From Variovorax sp. MHTC-1 (GTDB lineage Bacteria; Pseudomonadota; Gammaproteobacteria; Burkholderiales; Burkholderiaceae_C), in NCBI RefSeq assembly GCF_003984645.1, contig NZ_RWKI01000022.1:1-64000 (forward strand): a stretch of DNA of 64,000 nt, in the 5' to 3' direction. Within the stretch, counting starts at the first letter, position 1. Each line of letters opens with the position of its first letter. Made by a program: the position numbers and the translations under genes. This document shows positions 50,951 to 61,100 of the stretch, one piece after another. The notes beneath the pieces were generated by a model, which saw nothing but the letters and a program-made list of their open reading frames with translations, had not been told where the DNA came from and searched no databases.

Positions 50951-52287
50951 GGTGCCGCAAAGGGGCCATCGGTGAACTTCAGCTCATAGTCTTGCCGCTC
51001 TTCCTGATCGTCGTGATCTTCGCGCAACGCTTCTTGAAGCGCGTGAAGGCAAACCGGCCAAGACAGCCGTTCTTGTTCCAGCCGCAGGTTCGTCCCCCAC
51101 CTGTGCTCACGCAGCCCCGCGTACACGTCCATCTCGGAACGTGTGAGGTGGCGCAACTCTTCGGCGCGATTTGGCTTCAATTCGTTGACCCAAAGGGCCT
51201 GCCCACCCGAAAAGGTCGCCTTGTCCATTAAGATGGATTGCAGCCGCGAGAAAATGCCGCGAGCCCGGGACAAAATGGCAAATCCATGCGTATCCAAGTC
51301 GCCCCAATAGATCAGGCGAGGTAGGGCACCTTCGTCGACGGTGCCACCTAGATGGTCCGGGACCAGCCAAGGGATTCGAGCGAGCTCCGAGACCGCGTGC
51401 CCCAAACGCATGAAAGCGACCGTGCCTTCGAAATCCGGCAGCGCGAGCCCGGTTTCCAAGTTTTCCACGATGATGACCGAGCGGGCAGGAAGGCTCATCC
51501 GAGCCACCTCTTCTACCGGCGCCTCAATGTCACACAGCCCAGCCAACGTCGCGCGGAGCTCGGGGCAGAGGATTCGCAAACGAAGTTTGGCAGATGGCTT
51601 TCGCAGGCCACAAACCTCATGGAAATCCTGCGAGACCGAAGTGAGCGAGTGGCCCTTGGTTGCCAGAAGGAAATCGCGTACGACTGCCTTGCGAGGTTCG
51701 ACCCATTTGGTGTCGATACCAGGCACTGGAAGTTGGCGCAGATACAAACCTGAGCGCGGATTGGCCTCGAACCAACCAAGAAGCGCATGCAATCGCTCGA
51801 CATCGTCATCGGTCCAGTCAACAAACACCGCCAGGTGGCGCCGACAGACAGGCGAACGACGCAGGTTTGCAAAACGTCGAAAGAGCATGTCCCGGCGAAA
51901 GCACGCCTGGCTCCACTGCACACCTCGATTTACCCACTCGGCCAAGGCCGCGGGGGAGTCGATGACCATGCGCGCAGGGATCCTCTGCTCCCCGAGGCGG
52001 ACCCACTGGCGGGTCTCCCAGACCAACGTGATCCCGCTTGGCAGCGTGGCTTGTGCCTGACCCCACTCCCGTACCCATTGGGCGACCGCGTCCATCGACT
52101 CGAGGACGTCCCGCTCCTTGAGACTGCCCAGGGGCATACGCACCGGCCAAGGCACAGCGTCGGGCGCATCCTCAAGAGGCTCTAAGCCCTCGGGCACGCC
52201 CGCGTCTTGCAGCAGCCACAGTCCAAACCGCGCATCTATGCGCCGCGTCATCTCGGCAAGGACGGTGGCCGGAGATTCCAGTTTCAT
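50941..52287 (-). CDS. jetD: Wadjet JetD, Toprim nuclease subunit (DUF3322/DUF2220)
   Basis: A 448-residue protein with the JetD plan. The N-terminal DUF3322 arm (ARFGLWLLQDAGVPEGLEPL, ACFRRDMLFRRFANLRRS) is followed by a C-terminal Toprim-like DUF2220 domain. The catalytic Glu is in SVIIVENLETGLAL (about residue 274) and the acidic pair in LIYWGDLDTHGFAILSRAR (about 326-328). JetD is the nuclease that cuts closed circular DNA after loop extrusion by JetABC, giving plasmid protection. It is the last gene of the operon, 10 bp after jetC. The length is normal and no defect was seen. Confidence 0.93.
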   Translation of the reverse strand: MKLESPATVLAEMTRRIDARFGLWLLQDAGVPEGLEPLEDAPDAVPWPVRMPLGSLKERDVLESMDAVAQWVREWGQAQATLPSGITLVWETRQWVRLGEQRIPARMVIDSPAALAEWVNRGVQWSQACFRRDMLFRRFANLRRSPVCRRHLAVFVDWTDDDVERLHALLGWFEANPRSGLYLRQLPVPGIDTKWVEPRKAVVRDFLLATKGHSLTSVSQDFHEVCGLRKPSAKLRLRILCPELRATLAGLCDIEAPVEEVARMSLPARSVIIVENLETGLALPDFEGTVAFMRLGHAVSELARIPWLVPDHLGGTVDEGALPRLIYWGDLDTHGFAILSRARGIFSRLQSILMDKATFSGGQALWVNELKPNRAEELRHLTRSEMDVYAGLREHRWGTNLRLEQERLSWPVCLHALQEALREDHDDQEERQDYELKFTDGPFAAPQC

Positions 52288-52297
52288 GCCTGCGGGC

Positions 52298-55200
52298 TCA
52301 CTCTTCGTTCGCCAGGGCCTGCAGCTCTGCGGTCAGACCGAGGCGACCTTGGTCGTTGTCATACTGAACCTGCGAGAAGCGCGAACTCTTGCCGTCGACG
52401 ATGTGGATCACGGAGGCCCCGCCGATAAAGGGCTCCAGTGTCATCACTGAACGCATTGGCGTGGCCACCACCATCTGGAACCCAAAGGTCTTGAAGATGG
52501 TCATGGCAGCGGCAGTGAACTCCGCGTCGGCCTTGTCAAAGGCCTCGTCCAAAACGACCGTGGAGTACGAGGGCACTGATCGGTCCTGACCGCCCAGCTG
52601 GTAACGCAGTGCAGCGGCCAGGCAAGCCGCTGCCAGTTTTTGCCGCTGCCCCCCCGATTTACCGGCGCCGCTGTGATAGACCTCGCGCTCGATGCCGTCT
52701 CGGTCAAGCTCGCGAACGCGGAAGTCCACGTGGAGTCGCACATCCAAAACCAACGTGCGCCATTTGACGTCGGCCGATTCCTGGCTGGACAGCCGTTTCA
52801 CCATTGCACTCAGGGCTTCGAAGCGTCGCTCGGCAGCTTCTTTGTCCTGCGTGAAAGCCTGGGTCAGCGCGTCGCGTAGTTGCGCACGAAACGCCTTGAC
52901 CTCTTCAAGGGCACGGTCGTGGGGCTCGATGACCAGGTGTGTGCCGGGGTTGTAGTCCGCCGCTTTCAAACTACCGTTGACTTGGTCCAGGCGGTCATGA
53001 ATCTGCTTTCGCTCGATGTCAAGGCGCTGCTGCAACGTGGCCAGATTCTGGTTGCTCTGCTGCTGCAGTAGCTGCATAAATCGGTCTTCGAACCGCGGCA
53101 GGTCATCGGTTTCCAGGCGCTCGAGCTTGGCGATGAAGTCCGTTGCGCTCTCCAGCTTTGGGTCCAGGCCACCGGCTTCGGACGGCCAAATGCGGCTGTA
53201 GTCCCGAAAAGCGAGTTCGATGGAGGCTTGGAGACTGGCCGAGCGGCCCTTGAGCGTGTCGCGCTCATGGCCGATGTTGCGAGTCACGCTGTGCAGCACG
53301 CTGTCCAGCGTCTCCAAGGCCACTGGACGATTGGTGCGCGAGACGCGCTCCTTGATGGCAGCACGCATCTCTTCGGTCAGTACGCGCGGCACGTGCAGCG
53401 CGTCGAGCGAATTTTGCAGGGCCGTCAGTCGATTAAGGCCGTCGCGCTCCTCGCCTTCCGCCTTCTGGCGCTTCGCGACCGCAGCTTCGTAGTGCTTTTC
53501 CTGGTTGGCCAGGCGCTCTTGCAAGTCTTTCAGGTCTGGATTGCGCTCCAGTTCCAGCCGGCGTTGTTGCTGCAACTCGGCAATCTGGCGCAACAAACCG
53601 CTGACGTCCATCTCTTCCCAGCTCACATTGGCGAGGATGTTGGCCTGATCGCGACGTAGCTGCAGTTCGTTGCGCTCCTTCGTTAGATCGTTGAGCTGCC
53701 CCTGGAGCACGGAGAGCTCACCGCCAACCTTTTGCGCCTCGTCGATATAGACTTGGCGCTTCGCCACGTTGTCGAAGCCCATCAGCCACTGGCGACGGTC
53801 ATTAACATTGGAGCGGTCGTCCTTCTCGTGACGCGTGGTGTTGTGCTTGACCTGACCGGTCTTGGTGACAGCGCGAGTGCTGCTGCGAAATTCCGCCATG
53901 TCCTCGACACACTCGTAGTCGAAGTGCTGGCGCAATTGTTGACGCATCCAGTCTTGGTGGGGCCCGCGGGCCAGAGTGACCTTGCGAACAAGAGAGCCCT
54001 CGCTGAGGGAGCGCCGGTCGACCTCAGTGGGCGCGTTCATGATGGCGCGCAGGTAAACGACGCGCATACCCGTGTGACGCTCATTGAGCGCACGGCTGAA
54101 GTCGGCGTACATGTCTGGCTGGACGACGATGGACAGCGAAAAGCCTCGAAGAACGCGCTCGATGGCGCCGGTCCATACGGCCTCCTCGGGACGGACTTCC
54201 ATCAGCTCACCGGCGAAGGGAAGGTCCTTGGGCTCGGCGCCAAGCTCCTGCGCAAGCTCGGCGCGCAGCCGCAGGTAGGGGCCTGGAATGTTGGAGGGCT
54301 GGCGCTCCATGGACTCGATTTCGCTGCGCAGTTCGCTCAACCGCTCGGACAGACGGTCGTACTGGCTCTTGACGGGGTCTCGGCGCTCCTGAAGGTCGTC
54401 GGCCGGTGACGGGCCACTGAGCAGGGCCCGAGCTTTCTCCTGGGTGGCCAGAAAAGTCTGAGGCGCGCCAGGAGTGGGCCAATCCAATGCGCGGCATGCC
54501 GCCTCTACTACGGCATGCTTGGCGAGGCGATTTTTTTGCTGGCCCTCGGCCTCCTTGATGCGAAGTTCCAAGTTCTGAAGCTGCAGGCCACCGGCGCCCT
54601 GGACCTGAGAGATGTACTGGTCGCGGACGCTTTTCTCGTGAGCTTCCTTCGCCTTTGCCTCTCCAATGGCAATCTGGAAGTACTGGATTTCCCTTCTCGT
54701 GTCCTCGATTTCTGCGTTTATCAGTACCCCGCGCTGCTCCTGACCGTAGCTTTCCAGGTGTTCATCGATGGCTTGCAGGTCGTCGATCTGTGTCACGACG
54801 CTGGCGCGGGTTGCGAAGTTATCTCGAGCTGGCGCCAGAGTCTCGATCTGTCTACGAGCTGAGACCACTTCGGCATGAGCTGCATTGAGCTCCTGGAAGT
54901 CGCGAACCAGTCGCTCGGCAACCGAAAAAGTCTCAGGTTCGTCGAGCATGAAGTCCCGAAGGAACACATTGAGCTCGCCCAGGTCCTTGGTCGACTGGGT
55001 CTTGTGCAACAAGCGTAGCGCCCGCTCGCTCTCGATACCCAACAGCCGGCAGAAACGCTCTTGGTAGGCCTTGAACTCTTCTCGGATGAAGGCCTCAGGG
55101 AAGGCCGCCTTGAGCTTCCTGACGTCGAAGTCCGTCTCGGCGAACGGGGCCTTGAACTCAGTGACGTCGAATTCGCGCTCGAAGACGAGGTACTGATGCC

Positions 55201-55906
55201 GCAGGTCGCGCGTGGAGGCACTTTGGCCGCGAATCCACATCAGCATGACGATGGTAACCACCGCTCCCAGAGCATTGCGGTATGTGGCAGCCAGCGCGCT
55301 CCATGTGGTGCCCTTGCGCAGGAACTGCTGGACGGCCTCGCGCTCGTCATTGCTCTGCCGGGCCCAGGCGCCGCGCACGTAGGTCACCAGGTTTCGGTCG
55401 GAACGGCCGCGGTCGGCTTCGCGCGCGGCCGCATTGAAAGCGCGCCAGCGGTCCGGGGTGGTTAGTGCGGCCAGACCGTCGAGCATCGTGCTCTTTCCGG
55501 AGCCGGAGTTACCCACAAAAAGGTAGCCTTCGGGTGCGATGGCAAAGTCCGCAACCCCATGGAACGTGCCCCAGTTGTAGGCCTGCAGGCGACGCAGACG
55601 GAACTGCATCTGGACATCGGGGTCCTCGCCGTCGAGAAACGTGGTAGGACGGGTCGAGTGCGCGCTCACCAGGTCGGCCGGAACCGCAGTAGAGCGCACC
55701 GTCAAGGGCGCGGAGGGGGAGGAGGGGGGCGAGGGCGAGGTGTCCACCTCGAATGCAAACAGATTGGTGTCTGCCAACAAGGAGGCAACGGGCGCCAGGG
55801 CGATCGGACTAACCTCATTCGCTTGCTTCAACAGGAACGCGGGCACGCCGGTGGTGGAGAACAGCTCTTCGCCCACCGGCGAGTTCGTGTTGTTGGAATC
55901 CGTCAC
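52298..55906 (-). CDS. jetC: Wadjet JetC, SMC/MukB-like ATPase
   Basis: A 1202-residue SMC-like protein starting at GTG 55906, overlapping the jetB stop (GTGA). After an unusual Pro/Ser-rich N-terminal stretch of about 95 residues, the head begins at MQFRLRRLQAYNWGTFHG, with Walker A FVGNSGSGKSTMLDGL at about 131-145. Long coiled coils fill the middle (LSELRSEIESMERQ, ELQLRRDQANILANV). The C-terminal half has the ABC signature GAGKSGGQRQKLAAACLAAA and Walker B STVVLDEAFDKADAEF. JetC dimers with JetA and JetB extrude DNA loops using ATP. An ATG at residue 100 could give the short form that others in the family have. Confidence 0.93.
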   Translation of the reverse strand: MTDSNNTNSPVGEELFSTTGVPAFLLKQANEVSPIALAPVASLLADTNLFAFEVDTSPSPPSSPSAPLTVRSTAVPADLVSAHSTRPTTFLDGEDPDVQMQFRLRRLQAYNWGTFHGVADFAIAPEGYLFVGNSGSGKSTMLDGLAALTTPDRWRAFNAAAREADRGRSDRNLVTYVRGAWARQSNDEREAVQQFLRKGTTWSALAATYRNALGAVVTIVMLMWIRGQSASTRDLRHQYLVFEREFDVTEFKAPFAETDFDVRKLKAAFPEAFIREEFKAYQERFCRLLGIESERALRLLHKTQSTKDLGELNVFLRDFMLDEPETFSVAERLVRDFQELNAAHAEVVSARRQIETLAPARDNFATRASVVTQIDDLQAIDEHLESYGQEQRGVLINAEIEDTRREIQYFQIAIGEAKAKEAHEKSVRDQYISQVQGAGGLQLQNLELRIKEAEGQQKNRLAKHAVVEAACRALDWPTPGAPQTFLATQEKARALLSGPSPADDLQERRDPVKSQYDRLSERLSELRSEIESMERQPSNIPGPYLRLRAELAQELGAEPKDLPFAGELMEVRPEEAVWTGAIERVLRGFSLSIVVQPDMYADFSRALNERHTGMRVVYLRAIMNAPTEVDRRSLSEGSLVRKVTLARGPHQDWMRQQLRQHFDYECVEDMAEFRSSTRAVTKTGQVKHNTTRHEKDDRSNVNDRRQWLMGFDNVAKRQVYIDEAQKVGGELSVLQGQLNDLTKERNELQLRRDQANILANVSWEEMDVSGLLRQIAELQQQRRLELERNPDLKDLQERLANQEKHYEAAVAKRQKAEGEERDGLNRLTALQNSLDALHVPRVLTEEMRAAIKERVSRTNRPVALETLDSVLHSVTRNIGHERDTLKGRSASLQASIELAFRDYSRIWPSEAGGLDPKLESATDFIAKLERLETDDLPRFEDRFMQLLQQQSNQNLATLQQRLDIERKQIHDRLDQVNGSLKAADYNPGTHLVIEPHDRALEEVKAFRAQLRDALTQAFTQDKEAAERRFEALSAMVKRLSSQESADVKWRTLVLDVRLHVDFRVRELDRDGIEREVYHSGAGKSGGQRQKLAAACLAAALRYQLGGQDRSVPSYSTVVLDEAFDKADAEFTAAAMTIFKTFGFQMVVATPMRSVMTLEPFIGGASVIHIVDGKSSRFSQVQYDNDQGRLGLTAELQALANEE

Positions 55907-56652
55907 GCCTGGTCCCCTTCATTTTCGTTGTCGTCGCTAATGGTGCTGTCGGCACCTGCCTCCGCGTCGGGCGCGTTCGGAAGCCCCGCAGCTGCGGCGT
56001 ACGCCTTCGTCAGCTGTTCGATCTCCTCCGCGGGAAACAGCAGTTTGAGCGCTGGAGAGACCTCGAAGCGTTCTTCCGAGTTGGCCAGCTTGCGCAGCAA
56101 GCCCAACTTCTTGGCCTTCTCCACCGCGCCATCACACTGTTTGGCGAAGCGCGACTGGTCTACGTTGTCGCTACGCTCGAACGTCTTCAGGTACTCGAGC
56201 ATCTCCTGGAGGTCGAGCGCCGCGCGCTCCCCCTGCGCGTCGGCCTGGGTCAGGCGAAGACGCAGGAAAAGCAGCAGAGCGGTTTCGATGAAGGACAGGG
56301 TGTTTCTTCGCAGCAAAATGGGGATGTCCACATCTTCTCGGGACACCTGACGCAAGAACGCCACCTGCTGGTCTCGGTCGAGCACCAAGTCCAGGAAAAG
56401 CTCGTGTAGCCGACTACGTAGGACTTGCTCGTCGCGCAACACCACTTCCCATGCTTTGGAATGCCGGCGCCCGTCTATCAGAGGACCTGTCAACAGTTGC
56501 ACGAGCGTGCGGCGCGTGTCAAGTGGCAGGGCGCCGCTATCGCCCTCAAAGGTCTGCTGGCGGGCCACCTGCAACGCGGCAACCGAAGCCTCTAGCGAAT
56601 CGGTGGGGGCCCCGTGCTCGTCGGAAGGAAGGATGTCAAAGTTGGAATTCAT
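55903..56652 (-). CDS. jetB: Wadjet JetB, DUF4194 (MukE-like kleisin partner)
   Basis: A 249-residue DUF4194 protein from ATG 56650-56652 (MNSNFDILPSDEHGAP). The core has DTRRTLVQLLTGPLIDGRRH, RDQQVAFLRQVSREDVDIPI, RNTLSFIETALLLFLRLRLT and RFEVSPALKLLFPAEEIEQL, the tandem winged-helix plan of MukE-like subunits. The acidic tail (AEAGADSTISDDNENEG) is likely disordered. It overlaps jetA by 17 bases and jetC by the GTGA, so the three subunits are translated together. JetB bridges the JetC heads in the Wadjet complex. Confidence 0.92.
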   Translation of the reverse strand: MNSNFDILPSDEHGAPTDSLEASVAALQVARQQTFEGDSGALPLDTRRTLVQLLTGPLIDGRRHSKAWEVVLRDEQVLRSRLHELFLDLVLDRDQQVAFLRQVSREDVDIPILLRRNTLSFIETALLLFLRLRLTQADAQGERAALDLQEMLEYLKTFERSDNVDQSRFAKQCDGAVEKAKKLGLLRKLANSEERFEVSPALKLLFPAEEIEQLTKAYAAAAGLPNAPDAEAGADSTISDDNENEGDQA

Positions 56653-58102
56653 GTGAGCGTTCCCTACGGAAGAACACGGTAGGAGCGTCAGCACGTCGAC
56701 GAACGCCGTCTGCACCCGTCCATTCGATGGAACAGGGCTGAGTCTCAAAAATCTGGCCATGCTTCGCGGCCAGGGAAAGGTAGCCCACCACGCTGCCCAA
56801 GCCCTGCTCGACATCGAAGCATTCCAGCAGTTCGGTCAGGCTTACCACTTCCTTGTCTTCAAGGAGGGTGAGGATGTTGCGTTTCAGGGCGCGAAGGTCG
56901 ATCTCCGAGCGACGGACCATCTCTGCAATTTCATCCATGGAGAGTTCGCCCTCAGGCACCTTCTCCATGGTGGTGTCCGCCACTCGCATATCGGGGTCCA
57001 GCAGGCCCCACTGAGCGGCTGAGGCCACCCGGGCACCGGTCGAGGTGAGGGTGAAGCCGATATTGGCGTTGGTACGAAGCTGGTCCTTGACCTGCACAGC
57101 CCTGCGCTGGGCCACACCAAGCAGCTGATGCAGCCTGCGGTTTTCCATGAACTCTCGGCTCTGGACAAAGTGCTTGAGGCCGCGTGCAAAGCTTTGCTGC
57201 ACTTCATGCACGGTCGAACCTTCCTTGAGTAGCAGACTCGTGAGGTTGCGCAGCATGCGCCGGTCGGCGTCACTCAGACTTCTGGAGAACGAGCGAGAGT
57301 TCAGGGCGTCCACCGCATCATCGAGGATGGCTGACTGCTCATAGTCATTGAGCAGCCGCCAGAAGGCCTGGAAAGTACGACCGGCGTCGCTATCGCCAAT
57401 GACGTCCACGCCGCTGAAAAGCTTCTCGAGGACGTGACCGCGGCTGCCCTCGTGGTCCATAAGAGTTGCGCGCAGGTCGCGGTTGAGACGCTCGAACTCA
57501 TCGCGCACCTGGCGGAAATCCGAAACCAGTTCCTCCGCCAGAAAGATGATGTCGCGAGCACGCTCCAGCGCCCGATCATCTGGCAAAGTCGTGATCTGGC
57601 CGTTGTTGACGCGTTCGATCTCACGATCGATGCGGTCGCGCTGCTCCATCAGCGACTCCAGCCGGCTTTTGCGGTCTCCGTCGGTTTCCTCGGCAAGCCG
57701 CTGGAGTTGGTTGATGACAGTGGCCAGACGGCTTTCGGTCGCGCTGCGGCGCGGCTGGGTGGAACTCACAATGAAGCGCACGGCGTTGGCCGCATCGGTC
57801 GTCAGACTGAGTTCCTCCTCGGGTGCGCCTTGCGCCAGCCGACGCGACAGCCAACCCAGGTCAATCCATTCCCGCACATAGGCTGCGGCCGAATAGGGCA
57901 GCTCATAACCCTGGGCCCGCAGGGCTTCAATGTCCCGAGTCAGCCGCTCCTCCAAGGTCGATGCAGCGAGCACCTTTTCTTCCTGAAGGAGCAGGTTGTC
58001 CAACAGCGCGGCAATGACGGGCGCACGGTCGGCCGCAAGTAGCTTCCACATCGGCTGCTCGCGAAGGTTGCGCAGTGTGGCTGCGCTGCGCAGGATACTC
58101 AT
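56636..58102 (-). CDS. jetA: Wadjet JetA, DUF3375 (MukF-like kleisin)
   Basis: A 488-residue DUF3375 protein from ATG 58100-58102. The N-terminal winged helix is ATLRNLREQPMWKLLAADRA with PYSAAAYVREWIDLGWLSRR; the middle has a helical region (RLATVINQLQRLAEETDGDR, LMEQRDRIDREIERVNNG); the C terminus has MVRRSEIDLRALKRNILTLL and EVVSLTELLECFDVEQGLG. JetA is the kleisin that closes the JetC ring. Its start overlaps the stop of the Hhe-like helicase gene by ATGA, so the two systems share a transcript. Length fits the family. Confidence 0.93.
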   Translation of the reverse strand: MSILRSAATLRNLREQPMWKLLAADRAPVIAALLDNLLLQEEKVLAASTLEERLTRDIEALRAQGYELPYSAAAYVREWIDLGWLSRRLAQGAPEEELSLTTDAANAVRFIVSSTQPRRSATESRLATVINQLQRLAEETDGDRKSRLESLMEQRDRIDREIERVNNGQITTLPDDRALERARDIIFLAEELVSDFRQVRDEFERLNRDLRATLMDHEGSRGHVLEKLFSGVDVIGDSDAGRTFQAFWRLLNDYEQSAILDDAVDALNSRSFSRSLSDADRRMLRNLTSLLLKEGSTVHEVQQSFARGLKHFVQSREFMENRRLHQLLGVAQRRAVQVKDQLRTNANIGFTLTSTGARVASAAQWGLLDPDMRVADTTMEKVPEGELSMDEIAEMVRRSEIDLRALKRNILTLLEDKEVVSLTELLECFDVEQGLGSVVGYLSLAAKHGQIFETQPCSIEWTGADGVRRRADAPTVFFRRERSHEFQL

Positions 58103-61100
58103 GCAACGGCAGCCGCATTCTGATCGGGCTCGTTGGAAGGCTTGATGATGATCATGTTGTGCTCGCGGCTGAGTTCGCCCTTGAGTAGCAGGTCTTCGAG
58201 AACGGATTCAATAGCTCTTCGAAGCTGCGCGCTGGTCGCCTTAAACCCAAGCTGCCGAGAGATGGACATGACGATCTCTTCGGGGGTCGCACCAAAGTGC
58301 CTCGAAACAATGGATGCGATTCCAGCAGCGATCTCCAACGGCGGGATCATTTCTGGCTTGCGAAGACCCGATGAGCGAGTGTCCGTCCGATCACGCAACC
58401 TTACGGGAACTGCAGGGCTGGAAAGGAATGCGCCGTCGCGCTCGATGCGCCCGGTTGCGTGCGCGCGCTGCACGCCTTGCTCAACTGCCGCGTCGATCCT
58501 GGCGCCCGAGCGCTGCAGGCCCCAGGCAGTGCGTAGGCGGGTCACGACTTCGTCGACGTGCACGGGCGATTCGATGCGCACGACCTGGGCGACCAGATCG
58601 GCGATCACGCCGAGCGGCGTCTCGTGCAACTCGTAGGCGCCCGGACGCGCAGGCTCTGCTTCGATGTAGGGCTGACCGGCCGAGTCGCCACCCGCCTCGG
58701 ACAGGCCGATCTCCGTGACCTCGTGCCGATCGATCGTGACAATCTCCACGGGCACGGCGCGTTGCGGCGTGAGTGCGGCTTCGAGTTGCGCATTCAGCTG
58801 GACCTTCGCGGCCTCGATCGCGCGGACCGTGCGCTCGAGCTGCTCCATGGGGCGCTGGAACCAGTCAGTGCTCCAGATGCGGTGGATGATCCATCCATGG
58901 TCCTCGAGCACGGCCTGTCGCAAGCGGTCACGGTCGCGGGCGGAGCGGGCGGAATGGTATGAAGCGCCGTCGCATTCGATGCCGAGCAAATAACGGCCGG
59001 GGCGCTCGGGATCGGCGATGGCCAGATCGATGAAGAAGCCGGCGATGCCGACCTGAGGGTGGACCTGGTAGCCCTTGGACTGGAGTGCCGTGGCCACTTG
59101 CTCCTCGAAGACGCTGTCCATCTCGCGGCTGGTGGCTTGGGCCATGGACAGTCGCCCCGTCCTGGCGTAGTGCAGGAAAAGCTTGAATGCGAACACGCCC
59201 TTGCCCTTGGCACGATCAAGATCGATGTCCTCGTCCGTGATCGAGGCGAACACCTCGCAGCGTCGCTTCGCACGACTGATCAGCACGTTGAGCCGCCGTT
59301 CGCCGCCATCGGCGCCCAGGGGACCAAAGCGCATCGCCATGTAGCCCTGCGTGTTCCTGGCATAGCCGACCGAGATCACGATGACATCGCGCTCGTCGCC
59401 CTGGACGTTTTCCAGGTTCTTGACGAAGAAGGGCTCGCTCGGATGTGCGTGGAAGAACTCTTCCGTGTCTGGATTGAGACGGCGTAGCGTCTCCAACTCG
59501 TCCTGGATGGCGCGCCTCTGGGAGACAGAGAAGGTGGCGACGCCCAGCGAGAGCTCGGGGCTGGTCTTGGCGTGACGGACGATGGCCTCGGCGACGGTGC
59601 GCGCCTCGATCGCGTTGGCACCCGTGCCGCCCGAGTCGAAGCGTCCTTCCGGTACATGATGGAAGCGCAGGCCCATCCCAGCTTCCTTCGTGTACGGGCT
59701 CGGCACGATGAACAGCTTGTTCTCGTAGAACTGGCTGTTCGAGATCGCGATCAGGGACTGATGGCGGCTGCGGTAGTGCCAGCGAAGCATCCGTTGCGGA
59801 AGACCGCGCGCAGCGAAGAGGCCGAGAATGCTCTCGATGTCAGCCACGGGCGTTTCATCATCGTCCTCCTCGCCCGACTGCGATCCGGTCACCTTGGAGA
59901 AGAACTTGGTCGGGGGCAGCTGACGCTCGTCGCCGACGACCACGACCTGCTTGCAGCGCGCGATCGCGCCCAGGGCGTCGACCGGCTGGATCTGACTGGC
60001 TTCGTCCATCACCAGCAGATCGAAGCTCAAACGTCCGGGCGTGAGGAACTGTGCGACCGACAGCGGACTCATCATCATGACGGGCTTCAGTGCCTGGACG
60101 GCGGGCCCAGACTTCTGCATGAGCTGGCGGATTGGCATGTGGCCGCGCCGCCTCGCCATCTCCGCACGCAGAACACCGACCGGGCCGGCACCGCCATCGC
60201 GCGGCGGTATCCGGCGATGGTGGGCGCGCACAACCTCCATGCTGGCGGCCTTGATTCGCTGCCGGTCGAGCTCGGCGAATTCCTGCACCTGGCGGGTGTG
60301 CAGGTCGCCGTCGAACTGGCCGATGGCCGGATCTTGGCTCACCAGCTCGGACAGCATTGACTCGAAGTACGCCATTTCGAAGGATGGGTGGGCCTCGGGT
60401 GTGGGCAGGCGACCGTCGACCAGGCGGTCCACGAGCTGGCCGAGTCCGGCCGAGCGTGTCTTACCGGCGCGCTCGCAGTACGTGACCCACTTGGAGAGCT
60501 GCTCGGTGTTGGCCAGCCAGGTCGCGAGCCGGGTCTGCGCCGCCTCCATGTCCGTTGCCGCCATGCTTGCGACACCGAAGAGCGCGGAAGCGTCCGCCTG
60601 CAGGGTCGCCGTGAGCGACGCCAGCTCGGAAGGAAGGTCCGTGGCTTCGCGGGCCAGAAGGCGGGTTCGCTCCGCGAGCTCTCGCCGCTCGGGAAGCCGC
60701 GCTGCGAGCATGCGCAGATCGGGATGGGCAGCGATCCAATCGGCGCCGGCGGAAAGCTGAGCCCAGTCCGACCGGCGACCGTGCCAGACGTCGCCGAACG
60801 CCGCCTTCGCATGGGTGTCGTAGCGGTCGATCTGTTCGCCGAGCTTCTGCCAGTAACCCAGGCGACGGACCAGGTCGAGCCGCGCCGTCCGGGCGGCGGG
60901 TACCTGCAGCAAGATCCGCCGCAACAGGTCGTCGGACCAGACCATCTGCCGGGCCCTGGCCGCGAAAGCCTCGAGCGTCGCCCGCTCGGCCGAAGCCGCT
61001 TCCGACACGAGAGACGAGGCCGCTGCACCCAAGTCGTGCCAGAGGCCGGTGAGCACGGGCGCGACCTGTTGCAGGAGCTGGCGCACCCGCTGCGCTCGGG

